The notes under the pieces: generated by a model
Database searches by the model: none
What the model was told of the DNA's origin: nothing
What the model saw: the letters and a program-made list of their open reading frames with translations, nothing else
Translations under genes and position numbers: made by a program
Part shown: in pieces, positions 6,107 to 6,260 of the stretch
Position numbering within the stretch: the first letter of the stretch is position 1
How the letters are laid out: each line of letters opens with the position of its first letter
Assembly (NCBI GenBank): GCA_003498085.1
Contig: DNCM01000036.1
Span: forward strand, 1 to 6,260
Direction: 5' to 3'
Length of the DNA: 6,260 bases
Source of the DNA: a bacterium
GTDB lineage: Bacteria; UBA9089; UBA9088

Positions 6107-6215
6107 AAGAAAGATTGAATTAAGAGAGCAAAAAGCAAAGTATATAAAAGCCCTTACCCATTTCCAAATAGATGTAAAATTCCTTAAATATAGGTATGAA
6201 GAATGCAAATGCTGA
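6072..6215 (+). CDS. Possible small Lys-rich ORF of 47 codons
   Basis: ATG 6072 (or the internal ATG 6090, 41 codons) opens a frame ending at TGA 6213-6215. The product is strongly basic, with a MKKKYKRKIELREQKAKYIK segment followed by a short tail ending in EECKC. It overlaps the end of the -1 frame by 35 nt. No Shine-Dalgarno precedes either ATG at a good distance. It may be a real small gene, a fragment of a decayed gene joined to the preceding open frame, or chance. I recognise no family, and confidence is low. Confidence 0.25.
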   Translation: MVHLTLMKKKYKRKIELREQKAKYIKALTHFQIDVKFLKYRYEECKC

Positions 6216-6228
6216 TGTTGAAAGTCAG

Positions 6229-6246
6229 AACTTCCCCAACTTCCCA
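6229..6246. repeat. Tandem 9-bp repeat near the right edge
   Basis: AACTTCCCC at 6229-6237 is followed directly by AACTTCCCA at 6238-6246. The surrounding pyrimidine-rich, more GC-rich stretch (about 6225-6260) differs from the purine-rich coding strand before it, so it may be the edge of an intergenic repeat or the end of another element outside the window. Confidence 0.5.
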
Positions 6247-6260
6247 TTTTCCGCTACCTT

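Noticed and set aside
6087..6251. Minus-strand ORF of about 54 codons (MGSWGSSDFQHQHL...) ending in a Phe/Leu-rich tail
   Set aside because: It is antisense to the Lys-rich plus-strand ORF, as poly-Phe/Leu antisense frames commonly are. It has no SD, and the plus strand has the purine bias of coding sequence here.
1..6260. CRISPR arrays, tRNA or rRNA genes, transposase genes, riboswitches
   Set aside because: I saw no regularly spaced repeats, no cloverleaf-like or rRNA-like segments and no transposase motifs. The only untranslated gaps are short, apart from the 3' end already described.

Overview
This is an AT-rich bacterial window with housekeeping genes in two divergent groups. The bacterial assignment rests on two-subunit-type glycyl-tRNA synthetase (GlyS), TilS and UppP. 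Two genes have Shine-Dalgarno sequences that match the standard anti-SD closely. Arg codons are almost all AGA/AGG and Lys, Glu and Ile are abundant, which would suit a low-GC, possibly anaerobic or thermophilic lineage. PyrK, part of the NAD-linked dihydroorotate dehydrogenase, is compatible with an anaerobe. I cannot name the phylum from the sequence alone.

Left group (minus strand, 1-1474): tilS (tRNA-Ile lysidine synthase), then pabB (aminodeoxychorismate synthase component I), whose start lies inside the end of tilS. pabB runs off the left edge, leaving only its N-terminal 187 codons. Right group (plus strand, 1546-5939): glyS, an Lrp/AsnC-type regulator, pyrK, uppP and a 119-residue protein of unknown function. 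Spacings are 27 nt, 3 nt, a 14-nt overlap and 37 nt, so this looks like one operon mixing translation, pyrimidine and cell-wall lipid functions. glyS has no glyQ and pyrK has no pyrD beside it.

The 71-nt divergent region (1475-1545) holds two back-to-back sigma-70-like promoters. Each -10 box lies only 6-7 nt before an ATG that suits the encoded protein, so both tilS and glyS may be made from leaderless mRNAs. The other clear signal in the window is the SD-led lrp gene.

The right end (5940-6260) has no confidently recognised gene, but it is not empty. The 119-aa gene ends in an in-frame A AAA AAG heptamer, the dnaX-type -1 slippery sequence. A small hairpin starts 4-5 nt later, and the -1 frame then stays open for 57 codons with no usual start codon. 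A 47-codon Lys-rich ORF overlaps the end of that frame, and a tandem 9-bp repeat lies at the edge. A programmed frameshift, a decayed gene, a homopolymer sequencing error and chance all remain possible here.
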